Assembly (NCBI GenBank): GCA_903881085.1
Contig: CAIRSA010000323.1
Location: 1 to 61,956 of the forward strand
Source: an uncultured Acidobacteriia bacterium
GTDB lineage: Bacteria > Acidobacteriota > Terriglobia > Bryobacterales > Bryobacteraceae
Direction of reading: 5' to 3'
DNA length: 61,956 bases
Shown here: positions 40,375 through 49,199 of the stretch, piece by piece
Layout: the number at the start of each line of letters is the position of its first letter
Position numbering within the stretch: position 1 is the stretch's first letter
Program-made: the position numbers and the translations under genes
The notes under the pieces: model-generated
Database searches by the model: none
What the model was told of the DNA's origin: nothing
Seen by the model: only the letters and a program-made list of their open reading frames with translations

Positions 40375-41150
40375 AATTAACGGCAGCACTTCTTTTGTCA
40401 ACGCTCTGTGTGGCCAGTGCCGCAGAGCGCAAGGTTGACCTGAGAGCAGAACAGGTGGGCAAGCCGCCGGCCACGTTTGAGCCGATGGTGGGAACCTGGC
40501 TGGTCGCGAAAGACGGGCCCGACAAGGTCATCATGGTGGATGGCAGGCCGTGGGTGGCCAGCAAAGACAATCCCACCAAGCTGCTGCTCCAGTCGGCACG
40601 CAAGCTGTATGGCACAACCAACGAAGAACTCATGGATAATGCCAAGCAGTTTGCCTATTACCCTGTGGCTGTGCTGAAGGGCGTGGAAGACTTCTCAAAC
40701 GGAACAATCGCCATGAAGTTCAAGACCGTCGGCGGAGATGCCGACCGTTGCTCTGGCATCCTCTTCAACGTGAAGCCCAATGGCGACTGGCTGGCCGTGC
40801 GTTATAACGATACGGAAAACAACGTCGCCCTGTGGGAGTTCCACAACGGCATCCGGCGTAATGTGAAGTTCAGCGATCGCTCTACAAAGTTCATGCTCGA
40901 ACGTAGCGCCTGGCACGACATGAAGCTCGATCTGTATGGCCCCAGCGTAAAGGTCTTCTTGGATGGCAAGCTGGCGCTGGAATACACCTTGGGAAGCACC
41001 CCGGTTGGGGGCCGCCGCGGCCCCCCGCATGAGGATCTTTTTCCTGCAAATAACCCCGTGCTCCGCCCGCCCGTTGCGGGCAAGGTCGGGCTTTGGTCCA
41101 AAACCGATAGCACCAGCTATTTCAAAGATTACGTTGTGACCACTCGCTAA
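40371..41150 (+). CDS. secreted LamG/concanavalin-like protein
   Basis: 259 residues. Signal peptide MKLTAALLLSTLCVASAAE, then a jelly-roll-type region (FSNGTIAMKFKTVGGDADRC; LAVRYNDTENNVALWEFHNG; WHDMKLDLYGPSVKVFLDGK; GKVGLWSKTDSTSYFKDYVV) as in DUF1080/LamG-like glycan-binding or glycosidase-associated domains. GGAGGAG lies before the ATG, which overlaps the permease stop (ATGA). Periplasmic, co-expressed with the ABC exporter. Confidence 0.78.
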   Translation: MKLTAALLLSTLCVASAAERKVDLRAEQVGKPPATFEPMVGTWLVAKDGPDKVIMVDGRPWVASKDNPTKLLLQSARKLYGTTNEELMDNAKQFAYYPVAVLKGVEDFSNGTIAMKFKTVGGDADRCSGILFNVKPNGDWLAVRYNDTENNVALWEFHNGIRRNVKFSDRSTKFMLERSAWHDMKLDLYGPSVKVFLDGKLALEYTLGSTPVGGRRGPPHEDLFPANNPVLRPPVAGKVGLWSKTDSTSYFKDYVVTTR

Positions 41151-41190
41151 CTGGGCGCGCCTGCGCTCGACTCTAAAGCGATACCCCGCC

Positions 41191-42156
41191 ATGGCCGATG
41201 AAACGATTATGCCGAAATCGTTTTTCGACCGTTACCAGGCAGGCGAATGCGCCGCTGTTTGGGCCGATCTCGTCGCCCTTGACGCCGGAGTCAGGCACGA
41301 ACTCTACCTCGAAGATGCGAGGGCTGTAGCGCGAGAGACCATGCGCCGCGCACGGAAGAATGTTGTAACGATCATTGGCAGGCTGGAGCAGTTGGACTAC
41401 GAGTTCCTGGACTCGCACAACGCAGCCGCCCAGCATCTCGACCACATGAACGATCTGGATGGCATGTTGAGAGGTACGTCCATGCCGACAACCCTGTTTA
41501 GCGGCCTCACGCATGCGGCCGGCCAAATGGGTATGGACCCGCAGGCAATGATGGCCAAAGCCATGGACCATGCGCGCGAGCAGATGGCCGGCTTCATGCC
41601 CAAGTTGGCTGAGATGAAATTCCGCGCCGAGCAAAGAGCCGCAGTCGCCATAAAGAAGCCACCCCTGCAGGACCCCGCCGTCTATCAACTTCCGCCCAAG
41701 AACACGGCTAAGCTCCTCGCCAAACTGGAAACGATGGCGGGCGGCCCCTTGCCGCTGTCGCTGAAGGCCTGGTTTGAAGAGGTGGGCAACGTCTGCCTGA
41801 TGGGGGAGCACCCCACTTTGAATCCTGCGCAGCACCCTGTCGCCCCCGATCCCCTGGTCATGTTCCCGCTCGATGCCGCACTCGACTGGATGGGGGATGA
41901 AGAGAGCGACGAACTGTTTATCGACCTCTCGCCCGATGACCTCCACAAAGCCGACATTAGCGGCGGCGGCCCATATTGCATGCGTCTTCCTGACGCCGCA
42001 GCCGATGGAAAGTTCCTGGACGAACGGCATAACGGGACCCTAGTCGAATATCTTCGACTCTCCTTCGAGTGGGGCGGCTTCCCCGGTTGGGAGGGCTCAA
42101 GCGACGCCCCCACAAAAGAGATTGAATTCCTGAGGGAGGGGTTGCTGCCGATTTAA
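41191..42156 (+). CDS. SUKH-like protein, longer paralog of a tandem pair
   Basis: 321 residues, soluble. The N-terminal 60 residues (FDRYQAGECAAVWADLVALD ...) match the start of the next gene closely. The C-terminal part (LLAKLETMAGGPLPLSLKAW then FEEVGNVCLMGEHPTLN, ending LSFEWGGFPGWEG) resembles SMI1/KNR4 (SUKH) proteins, many of which are immunity proteins to polymorphic toxins. A middle region (about 70-165) with Met-rich helices is unique to this copy. It is the first gene of a three-gene cassette; assignment to SUKH is by pattern only. Confidence 0.6.
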   Translation: MADETIMPKSFFDRYQAGECAAVWADLVALDAGVRHELYLEDARAVARETMRRARKNVVTIIGRLEQLDYEFLDSHNAAAQHLDHMNDLDGMLRGTSMPTTLFSGLTHAAGQMGMDPQAMMAKAMDHAREQMAGFMPKLAEMKFRAEQRAAVAIKKPPLQDPAVYQLPPKNTAKLLAKLETMAGGPLPLSLKAWFEEVGNVCLMGEHPTLNPAQHPVAPDPLVMFPLDAALDWMGDEESDELFIDLSPDDLHKADISGGGPYCMRLPDAAADGKFLDERHNGTLVEYLRLSFEWGGFPGWEGSSDAPTKEIEFLREGLLPI

Positions 42157-42157
42157 T

Positions 42158-42886
42158 ATGCCCGACTGGTTGAAGCACTACAACAAAGGCGAGCACGCCG
42201 CAGTGTGGCTGGAGATGGACGCCCTCGGTCCGGACATCCGCAAAAAAGCAAACCTCGCCGAGGCGCGAAAAGTTGCGGCCGAGACAATGTCCCGCGCCCT
42301 GCGCAACATTGAAGCGCTGATCGAGGCGCTGCCCGCTATAGGGTACCGCTTCGCTGCGCCGGGCGAATCCACCGGCATAAACTGGGCACTGGAATTGCGC
42401 CTTTCGAATGCCCTGGAATACGCGAAAAAGGCTGGCCGGAAGTATGCCAAGGACCCATGGTCGCACCCGGCGCTCGAATGGGTCGAACGAGAGGAGCCGC
42501 CGGTTCCAGCGCATTATCTGCAGGGCCGCCCTGCGTGGACGGTCCACCGCCTGCCCTATGCCGATGCCAAGACCGCGCTTGATGCACTGGAAGCCCAGCT
42601 CGGCGGACCACTGGCGCTGAGCCAGCGAGCGTTCTGGGAGACGGCTGGTTCCGTCAACCTGGCGGGCTCGCATCCTTTGCTGAATCCGGGCGGCGCGACA
42701 TCATGCCTGGCCGTAGCTGGGGTTCGCAAGGCCGGTCTGCTCATGCCCGACGCAACGGCCGGAGCTGCGTTTGTCGCCAATCTGCGCCACGCCTTTGCCT
42801 GGGCGGGCTTTCCGGGCTGGGAAGGCCACCCCGATCCACCGCAGCGAGAACTGGCCTTCTTGCGATCCAAGCTTTCAACACTGTAA
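42158..42886 (+). CDS. SUKH-like protein, shorter paralog
   Basis: 242 residues, ATG one base after the stop of its paralog. WLKHYNKGEHAAVWLEMDAL at the start, GGPLALSQRAFWETAGSVNL and FAWAGFPGWEGHPDPPQREL at the end align with the first paralog. It lacks the Met-rich middle region and part of the acidic loop (VMFPLDAALDWMGDE ...). The pair looks like a tandem duplication followed by divergence. Function unknown; immunity or scaffold roles are possible. Confidence 0.6.
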   Translation: MPDWLKHYNKGEHAAVWLEMDALGPDIRKKANLAEARKVAAETMSRALRNIEALIEALPAIGYRFAAPGESTGINWALELRLSNALEYAKKAGRKYAKDPWSHPALEWVEREEPPVPAHYLQGRPAWTVHRLPYADAKTALDALEAQLGGPLALSQRAFWETAGSVNLAGSHPLLNPGGATSCLAVAGVRKAGLLMPDATAGAAFVANLRHAFAWAGFPGWEGHPDPPQRELAFLRSKLSTL

Positions 42887-42898
42887 TTGAGGAACCTC

Positions 42899-44668
42899 AT
42901 GACTTTAGCCGGAATTGTTGAACAGATGCGCGCCGCGCGGGATGCGGGTGCGCCCATGGGCGTGATCCTCGGCGATCAAATTCCTTTCGAAGCGCGGCTC
43001 TCCTGGTCGCACGTATGCGTTGCTGAGCTCATGCGTCTGGGTTGGCTTGGACAGGCGGTAGATCTGCATACCAAGACGCCGCTGGTGACTGCCTGCGCGC
43101 TGACTGAATTGCTCCCGCCGATTTACCGCGAGCCCAACTCGATCGGCGGCACAGCCATCTACACGCTCACGCCAAACCAATTGCCGCAGCTCGAAAGCCA
43201 GGGAACCTGGATCGTCGCGGGAATGAACGGCAGTCGGCCCACTCTGCCGCCTAGCTCCTATTGGGTACGGCATTTCGATCAGCCGGTTCCGGCCAACTCC
43301 AACGCCATCGAAGGGTTCGATACCGATAGCTTCTTCGCCAGTCTGCTTCAGTCGCTGGGCGAGTTTCCGCCCCAGGCGGTGGTGAACGCTCCGTCGAAAC
43401 CATACTGCGCCGGCGGGGGTTCGCAAACACCTGCGAATCAATTGCAAGGGATGCTCTACCGGCATTCGCAGCAGGCCTCGCAAAAAGGACAATCGCTATT
43501 TCGCGAGATCACAGAGGCTTACACCAAATCGAGTCCCGCTTCCGACCCGTTCGTCTGGGCCGATAGGATTGAGCATGCTTGCGAAATGAGCTCCAGGCTG
43601 CAAGGTCCAGGCAGTGGTTCTTCCATGTCGCCCTTTATGGTAGGGCTTGCAACCTCACAAAGTCCTCGCGTGGCCGACAAGCTGTTGCAGCGTGCGGAGC
43701 GCCTGTCGCGGACCAACCCGGATGCGGAAAAACAAGGAAGTATGTGGCCGTCCCAACTGGCTGGCATCTTATGCAAGCGGGCGAAACTGCTTTCCGGTGC
43801 GGCTGCGGAAAAGATGTATGCAGAGGCGAACCGGCTGATGGCTCTCAGCGGCTCTGGCACCAAAGCGGGGCTGCCCTATCAGCTCAAACAGTGGGCTGAG
43901 ACGTTGGCCGAATGGGCTGACCGCAAGGCCCAGGAAGCCCAGGGGATAGTGCTGTTTGAAACGGCGTTGGAGAAGCTGGAACAGGCCATGGGCATCGTCC
44001 CCGAACGGATGTTCGCCTCCAAAACCAAAGACGTCTCGATTCAAACGCTGTACATCCGTCTGGTGGAGCTACGCGCGCGCAAGCTGGGCGCCGCCACGCC
44101 GGCCCGGTACTTCGAGGCTGCGCGCGAACACTGCAAAGCGATCTTCGAGTCGCCGGATACCTGGCGCGGCTACCTGGCATTGGGACTGTTGGATGTGTAC
44201 CAAACACTTAGCGTCTCGCCCGAAAACTTCGAGCGGGCGATCGCATTGGCTCCGCAGCACAAGGTGCCGATTATCTCTGATTGGGGGACGGCGCTGATGG
44301 AATCCGGGCAACTCACCGCAGCCTACCAGAAGTTCACCGAAGCCGTCGCGCTTGACGAGCAGGCCTTCATCCCCCGCGTCAACATGAGCGGCATTCGTCT
44401 GCAGCAATCGCGCGCCGGAGAGCCGATGCTTGATGAGGCGGTGCATCACGCGGAGATAGCCGAATCATTGAAGCCGGGCATCGGGGCCTACAATCTGGCC
44501 TGCGCCGCCGGTCAACGCGGTGATCGAGACGCGGTCGAAGGGTGGATGAATTTCTCTGCTGAAAAGGGCTATCTTCAGAACCGCGACCGCATCATGGCGG
44601 ATGCCGACTTCCAGTCCATTGTCAGTGAGAGGTGGTTTTCCGATTTGCTGGACGAACTGCTGCCCTGA
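42899..44668 (+). CDS. large uncharacterised protein with C-terminal TPR repeats
   Basis: 589 residues, ATG at 42899 with GAGG upstream, 12 bases after the second paralog. The first about 170 residues form an unrecognised alpha/beta domain (MGVILGDQIPFEARLSWSHV; QLPQLESQGTWIVAGMNG; SSYWVRHFDQPVPANSNAIE). A helical middle follows. TPR-like repeats occupy about 400-520 (YLALGLLDVYQTLSVSPENF; SDWGTALMESGQLTAAYQKF), and the end is a TPR end-of-group module (YNLACAAGQRGDRDAVEGWM ... FQSIVSERWFSDLLDELL). No signal peptide. Probably a cytoplasmic protein acting with the two SUKH-like products. Confidence 0.65.
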   Translation: MTLAGIVEQMRAARDAGAPMGVILGDQIPFEARLSWSHVCVAELMRLGWLGQAVDLHTKTPLVTACALTELLPPIYREPNSIGGTAIYTLTPNQLPQLESQGTWIVAGMNGSRPTLPPSSYWVRHFDQPVPANSNAIEGFDTDSFFASLLQSLGEFPPQAVVNAPSKPYCAGGGSQTPANQLQGMLYRHSQQASQKGQSLFREITEAYTKSSPASDPFVWADRIEHACEMSSRLQGPGSGSSMSPFMVGLATSQSPRVADKLLQRAERLSRTNPDAEKQGSMWPSQLAGILCKRAKLLSGAAAEKMYAEANRLMALSGSGTKAGLPYQLKQWAETLAEWADRKAQEAQGIVLFETALEKLEQAMGIVPERMFASKTKDVSIQTLYIRLVELRARKLGAATPARYFEAAREHCKAIFESPDTWRGYLALGLLDVYQTLSVSPENFERAIALAPQHKVPIISDWGTALMESGQLTAAYQKFTEAVALDEQAFIPRVNMSGIRLQQSRAGEPMLDEAVHHAEIAESLKPGIGAYNLACAAGQRGDRDAVEGWMNFSAEKGYLQNRDRIMADADFQSIVSERWFSDLLDELLP

Positions 44669-44670
44669 AG

Positions 44671-45441
44671 CTACCGCACAAACTCCAAAATCGCCTGCTC
44701 ACCGCGGTCATTCCCGTCCGCGATGGCGTACACTTCATTGCGATGATTCTTGCCCGGCAGCAGGAGCAGTTCGCTCTTTACCTTCGCCTCTAACAACGCC
44801 TGGTTTAGGGCCTTCGCCTGCGAAGCCAGCGTAATGATGTCGCGCTGGCAATACATGATCAGGAACGGCGGCGCACCGCGCGATACATGAGCGATGGGCG
44901 ACGCATCCTGGCGCTCCTCTTCCGCCGTGCCGAAATTCCACTCCAGCTTGCTGATCTTATACACGCCGCTGATGGAAACAACTCCCGCGATGTTCCGCCG
45001 CGAAAGCTGCTGCGCCTTGAGATACTTCTCATCCAGTGCCAACAGCGACACCAGGTGCCCGCCGGCCGAATGCCCGGCGATGTAGAGCCGCGAAGTGTCG
45101 CCGCCATACTGCTTGATGTTCTTCACCGTCCATGCAAACGCCGCCGCCACGTCTTCGATCTGCGCGGGATGGCGATACACTGGCGCCAGGCGGTAACTGG
45201 GGATTACGACACCGATCCCCTGTGCCGCAAAGTGCTCGCCAATCGCGCGGTACTTTGACCGGTCTCCCAACCGCCACGCCCCGCCATGAACAAAAAAGAG
45301 CACTGGGAAGTGCTTCTTTCCCTCCGGCAAATAGATGTCCAGCTTGTGCTTGTTGTTGGTTGGCAGGTAGGGAATGTCGCGCGTCTGCCCGGCCGCCACG
45401 GCAGCAAAGGCCAGCAATAAAGCTACTCGCAATTCTGTCAT
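44671..45441 (-). CDS. secreted alpha/beta-hydrolase esterase
   Basis: 256 residues. Signal peptide (LRVALLLAFAAVAAGQ), oxyanion HGGAW motif, nucleophile elbow GHSAGGH, and likely acid/base residues late in the chain (YCQRDIITLA; LLPGKNHRNEV). Matches the BD-FAE/hormone-sensitive lipase-like esterases, often active on acetylated sugars. Its start overlaps the stop of the DUF4136 gene by 4 bases. It converges on the TPR gene with a 2-base gap. Confidence 0.85.
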   Translation of the reverse strand: MTELRVALLLAFAAVAAGQTRDIPYLPTNNKHKLDIYLPEGKKHFPVLFFVHGGAWRLGDRSKYRAIGEHFAAQGIGVVIPSYRLAPVYRHPAQIEDVAAAFAWTVKNIKQYGGDTSRLYIAGHSAGGHLVSLLALDEKYLKAQQLSRRNIAGVVSISGVYKISKLEWNFGTAEEERQDASPIAHVSRGAPPFLIMYCQRDIITLASQAKALNQALLEAKVKSELLLLPGKNHRNEVYAIADGNDRGEQAILEFVR

Positions 45442-45953
45442 TTTTTCTTCGGCGGATACTTCTTGAAGGCCTTCTCCACGTCCTGCCCCAGTCGCTTCTC
45501 GAATTTTTCAGGATCGCTGACCGTATCTTTGCAGGTAGCCCGCCAGATCAGTTCATTGTTATCGCCGTTCAGCATGTCGATCAGCAGGGTCCCTTGTGTA
45601 TATACGCTCGTGACCCGCGTTGTGTTTCCAAAACCGCCGCGGCGGCCCATGCCGGGCGAGCGCTCGGTCTGCTTCTTGTCCTTGCTGGTCACGCGGTACG
45701 TGATCACCACATCGCCGCCCGACTCGGCCTCAGTGAACCCCTTCTTTGCCAACTGCGCCGCAATCGACGTGCGGATTCGGTTGTCGGAAATGGAGTTGTC
45801 CACCGGGTCGGCCTTCTTCGCGGCCTTTGCCTTGCGCCAGCTGTAGGTCTTAAACTTCGAAAAATCGACAGCCTCGTTGAAATCCGTGGTTACATTTTGC
45901 GCCTGCAAAGTCCCTAGGCCCAAGAACAGGATGGGCAGCCATCTTAATGTCAT
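45438..45953 (-). CDS. DUF4136 periplasmic protein
   Basis: 171 residues. Signal peptide MTLRWLPILFLGLGTLQAQ, then the DUF4136 pattern (VTTDFNEAVDFSKFKTYSW; IRTSIAAQLAKKGFTEAESG; DVVITYRV; GTLLIDMLN; LIWRATCKDTV). The lipobox Cys of many members is absent, so it is secreted rather than lipidated. The Met at 45953 starts the signal peptide; an ATG at 45986 is an alternative. It is divergent from comEC. Confidence 0.82.
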   Translation of the reverse strand: MTLRWLPILFLGLGTLQAQNVTTDFNEAVDFSKFKTYSWRKAKAAKKADPVDNSISDNRIRTSIAAQLAKKGFTEAESGGDVVITYRVTSKDKKQTERSPGMGRRGGFGNTTRVTSVYTQGTLLIDMLNGDNNELIWRATCKDTVSDPEKFEKRLGQDVEKAFKKYPPKKK

Positions 45954-46030
45954 ATGGAAATCGTACCGCAAAACCATAATATTCATTGAGAATTCCAGGA
46001 CCTGACGCGCACTACTCCAGTAGCCTCATT

Positions 46031-48550
46031 ATGCGCGAGCCTCTGCTGTTGCCCGTTCTCGCCCTCTCCGCCGGCATTGTTCTTGCGCGGCTGGTTCCAT
46101 TCACCGCGCACGAAGCGTGGGTGCTCATTTGCGTCTACGCAACCCTGGCGCTGTTCGCGCTGTGGTGTAAGTCTATCCGCATGGCACGCTTATGCACTGC
46201 GTTCGCCTTCGCCGCCATCGGTGTTCTGACCGCCGTCATCCACGCGCCAGGCAAACCGCCAGAAATGGACGCCCAGGCCGGCGAAGTGCTCATCGTCGGC
46301 GGCTGCATCGTGGAGCCACCGGTCTTCTTTGAAAATCGCGAGCAGTTCGTGATTGAAATCGATCCTGGTGCGCGGGCACGTGTCAGCCTCTCGCTGCGTG
46401 AAGGCGAGGAGGCCCCGCAACTGCACTACGGCCAGATGGTGGAACTGGACGCGAAGATCCGCAGGCCGCGAAATTTTCACAACCCCGGTTCGTTTGACTA
46501 CGCCAGCTACCTCGGCCGCCAGTACATCTATTGGACCGCCAGTGCCCCCGCCGGCACGGTGGTGAAAGTGTTGCCCGGAGCCTGCGGATCGAAGTTCTGG
46601 GCCTTCCTTTTTGCCATACGCGTTGCTGCGCTCGACCGGCTTGACCGCCTTTATCCAGGCGACACCTACTCCGCCGAAATGATGAAGGCCATTCTGCTGG
46701 GAGAATCGTCGAAGCTGGAAAAGATCTGGACCGAGCACTTCCGCCGCACCGGTACCTTCCACGCGCTGGTTATCTCCGGCATGCACGTCACCGTGTTGGC
46801 CGGCGTGCTGCTGTTGCTGCTGAAGGTTTGCTTTGTGCCGGAACTGCCGGCGCTCACCATCGCCATGATCGCGGCGTGGATCTATGCGCTGGTCTCCGGC
46901 TGGTCCGCGCCCGTGGTGCGCGCCGCCGGCGGCTTCACGCTGTACCTGATCTCCCGCTTTTTCTATCGCCGCGGGCGCATTCTCAACATGCTCTCTGCCG
47001 TGGCGCTGGGCTTTCTGCTGTTCGATCCGGGTCAACTGACCGACGCCAGTTTCCAACTTTCGTTCCTCAGTGTAGCGGCCATCGGCGCGCTCGCCGTGCC
47101 ACTGCTTGAGATGACGACGAAGCACTATGCCGAAAACGCATCGGACCTGCTTGACCCTGAGCGCGACGTCCACCTCAAGCCGCGCGTTGCGGCCATGCGC
47201 GTGGAGGCGCGGCTACTGGTGGAAACCATCTCGCTACTGTTCCGATTGCCGCTAGCGTGGGCCGGCGGGCTGCTTTCCCTGGCGATGCGCGGCTTCTTCA
47301 TGGCCTACGAACTGATGGCGATCTCTGCCATTATCCAGATTTCGCTCGCACTGCCGATGGCGATGTACTTTCACCGCATCTCTGTCACCGGCTTGACGGC
47401 CAATCTGCTGATTGTGCCGATGATGGAAGCTGCCGTTCCTGTTGGCTTCGCGGCCATCTTCAGCGGCTGGGGCTGGGTGGCGTGGTTGGCGAATCTGCTC
47501 TTGCGGTGGAGCGAGAATGTCGCCGCCTGGCACGTGCAGTTTGAGCCGCAGTGGCGTGTGCCTGATCCTCCGCTGTGGTTGGCGGTGGCCTGTACCGCGT
47601 CGTTGGTGCTGCTCGCCGTCACATTGCGCAAGGGGCGCTACACGCGCTGGCCCGCCCTGGCGCTGGCCGTCGGACTATTCGCAGTGCTGATCGTGCATCC
47701 GTTCCCGCCCAAACTGGCCCCGGGTGAAATGGAGCTGACAACGATCGACGTTGGCCAGGGCGACAGCCTCTTCCTGGTTTCCCCGCGCGGCAAGACAATG
47801 ATCATGGATGGCGGAGGCATTCCGTCATTCGGCAAGAAGAAACGCACCCGGCTTGATATTGGTGAGGATGTGGTCTCGCCATATTTGTGGACGCGGTCCA
47901 TTCGTCGCGTGGACGTCATCGCGCTGTCCCACGCCCATGCCGACCACGTTGACGGCCTGCCAGCGCTGATCGAAAATTTTCATCCTGCCGAATTGTGGAT
48001 TGGCGCAAATAGCGACAACCCAATGTGGCTTCCCGTGCGCGACAAAGCTCGTCAGGTGGGCGCGGTGATTCGCGAATGGCACAGCGGCGAGCACTTTGAT
48101 TGGGGCGGGGCAGAGGTGGAAATTCTTGCGCCGTTCGCCGATTACGAGGCCGGCCCCAATCCTAAGAACAACGATTCGCTGGCGTTTCGGATGAGCTACG
48201 GGGAAAGGTCGTTCATGCTGACGGGCGACATGGAAAAGCAGATCGAGTACCGGCTGTTGAGCGCCCAGTTGGTGAAACCCACGGCGGTGTTGAAGGTGGC
48301 GCACCACGGTAGCAAGACGTCATCGACCGATCCGTTTTTGGATGAGGTCCGGCCGACGTTTGGCTTGATTTCGGTAGGCGCGGAGAACTTCTACCGGCAT
48401 CCTGCGCCGGAGATTATCACTCGACTGCAAGACCATCACATCCGCGTTGTGCGGACGGATTTAAACGGGTTGACCACAATCCGCACCGATGGGCGGCTGC
48501 TGACGCTGGAAACGAACCCGTCAGGCTCGTCATTGCTGCCCGCATTCTAA
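46031..48550 (+). CDS. comEC: DNA uptake channel ComEC/Rec2
   Basis: 839 residues, the three-domain ComEC. An N-terminal DUF4131/OB-like domain is followed by the Competence membrane domain (HFRRTGTFHALVISGMHVTV; SAPVVRAAGGFTLYLISRFF; DASFQLSFLSVAAIGALAVP) and a C-terminal metallo-beta-lactamase-like nuclease (TTIDVGQGDSLFLVSPRGKT; LSHAHADHVDGL near 632-643; MLTGDMEKQIE; VAHHGSKTSS). It transports single-stranded DNA during natural transformation. The Met at 46031 is favoured over a TTG at 45986. The cluster has no other competence gene. Confidence 0.93.
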   Translation: MREPLLLPVLALSAGIVLARLVPFTAHEAWVLICVYATLALFALWCKSIRMARLCTAFAFAAIGVLTAVIHAPGKPPEMDAQAGEVLIVGGCIVEPPVFFENREQFVIEIDPGARARVSLSLREGEEAPQLHYGQMVELDAKIRRPRNFHNPGSFDYASYLGRQYIYWTASAPAGTVVKVLPGACGSKFWAFLFAIRVAALDRLDRLYPGDTYSAEMMKAILLGESSKLEKIWTEHFRRTGTFHALVISGMHVTVLAGVLLLLLKVCFVPELPALTIAMIAAWIYALVSGWSAPVVRAAGGFTLYLISRFFYRRGRILNMLSAVALGFLLFDPGQLTDASFQLSFLSVAAIGALAVPLLEMTTKHYAENASDLLDPERDVHLKPRVAAMRVEARLLVETISLLFRLPLAWAGGLLSLAMRGFFMAYELMAISAIIQISLALPMAMYFHRISVTGLTANLLIVPMMEAAVPVGFAAIFSGWGWVAWLANLLLRWSENVAAWHVQFEPQWRVPDPPLWLAVACTASLVLLAVTLRKGRYTRWPALALAVGLFAVLIVHPFPPKLAPGEMELTTIDVGQGDSLFLVSPRGKTMIMDGGGIPSFGKKKRTRLDIGEDVVSPYLWTRSIRRVDVIALSHAHADHVDGLPALIENFHPAELWIGANSDNPMWLPVRDKARQVGAVIREWHSGEHFDWGGAEVEILAPFADYEAGPNPKNNDSLAFRMSYGERSFMLTGDMEKQIEYRLLSAQLVKPTAVLKVAHHGSKTSSTDPFLDEVRPTFGLISVGAENFYRHPAPEIITRLQDHHIRVVRTDLNGLTTIRTDGRLLTLETNPSGSSLLPAF

Positions 48551-48554
48551 CAAG

Positions 48555-48580
48555 GGTAGAACCGGCGATTCGCCGGTCCA
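48555..48580 (-). repeat. palindromic repeat, family B
   Basis: ACCGGCGA-T-TCGCCGGT (48561-48577) with flanks. Its reverse complement, TGGACCGGCGAATCGCCGGT then TCTAC, matches the copies near 9971 and 51061. Confidence 0.7.
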
Positions 48581-48611
48581 GAGAGCTTATACTAATACAA
48601 ACACTATCAAG

Positions 48612-48827
48612 ATGACGAAGTACACCGTATTCTTCGAACCAACTCAGTCGGGCTTCAGCGCCCATGTGTAAGATCTCCCAGGCTGTGTCGCCGCTGCCTC
48701 AACGCTGGAAGAAACCCGCGATCTCATGCGGGATGCAATCGAGTTTCACATAGAGGGAATGCGATTACATGGCGATGCTGCCCTACTGCCTACTCCTCAC
48801 ATCGAAGAGATCGAAGTGGTCCTTTGA
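48612..48827 (+). pseudogene. hicB-type antitoxin with a premature stop
   Basis: The frame reads MTKYTVFFEPTQSGFSAHV, a TAA stop (48669-48671), then DLPGCVAAASTLEETRDLMR and on to EEIEVVL and TGA. Apart from the stop this is a full HicB N-terminal domain (72 codons). The stop stands where the family has Tyr (V-Y-x-LPGC), so a TAC or TAT to TAA change explains it. No hicA toxin is visible on either side. It is called a pseudogene of an orphan HicB-like gene. Confidence 0.8.
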
Positions 48828-49199
48828 ACCAAGAACCCGCTCCTCAATTCCCAGAGCTTCGGGCAGTGGGAGGAATGCCAAGTTTTTTCTGCAATTCGCT
48901 CAGCGCTTCTCGCGCTGGCTTGACTTCATCAGCAATCGATCGCATTCGAATGTGAGAAAATGAAGAGTTGGGTGATCATTGGCAGCAACTTCCCGGACAA
49001 ATTTGATAATTGATAAAGACAGTAATATCGCTAAGAGTATTTGCTTGCTTTGGACGCGAGCAGCCGGAATTGGCGTCCAGCCGATCTACAACTGCCGGAT
49101 GTTTTCGATGGGAACTTCGCCAGTTGGGCGGCCTTTCGACTCATTGGTTGCTGTGTGGCTCATTTTCATTAACGCGTCAGAGCCGGTAGGGCGCATGTC

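Larger units (their letters stand above)
48551..49199. other. decayed intergenic region
   Basis: About 650 bases with no intact gene of normal size. It holds a family B repeat (48555-48580), the hicB pseudogene, a possible 33-codon minus-strand ORF (48844-48945, MRSIADEVKPAREALSELQK ...) and AT-richer DNA from about 48960. A minus-strand frame ending at 49086 (...MSHTATNESKGRPTGEVPIE) may also be a remnant. Confidence 0.5.

Noticed and set aside
45986..46030. TTG start for comEC at 45986
   Set aside because: It would add 15 residues unlike the family and overlap the divergent gene; the ATG at 46031 begins the membrane domain.
48844..48945. A 33-codon minus-strand ORF after the hicB pseudogene as a hicA toxin
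   Set aside because: It lacks the HicA dsRBD-like motif with its catalytic His, and its size and orientation do not fit.
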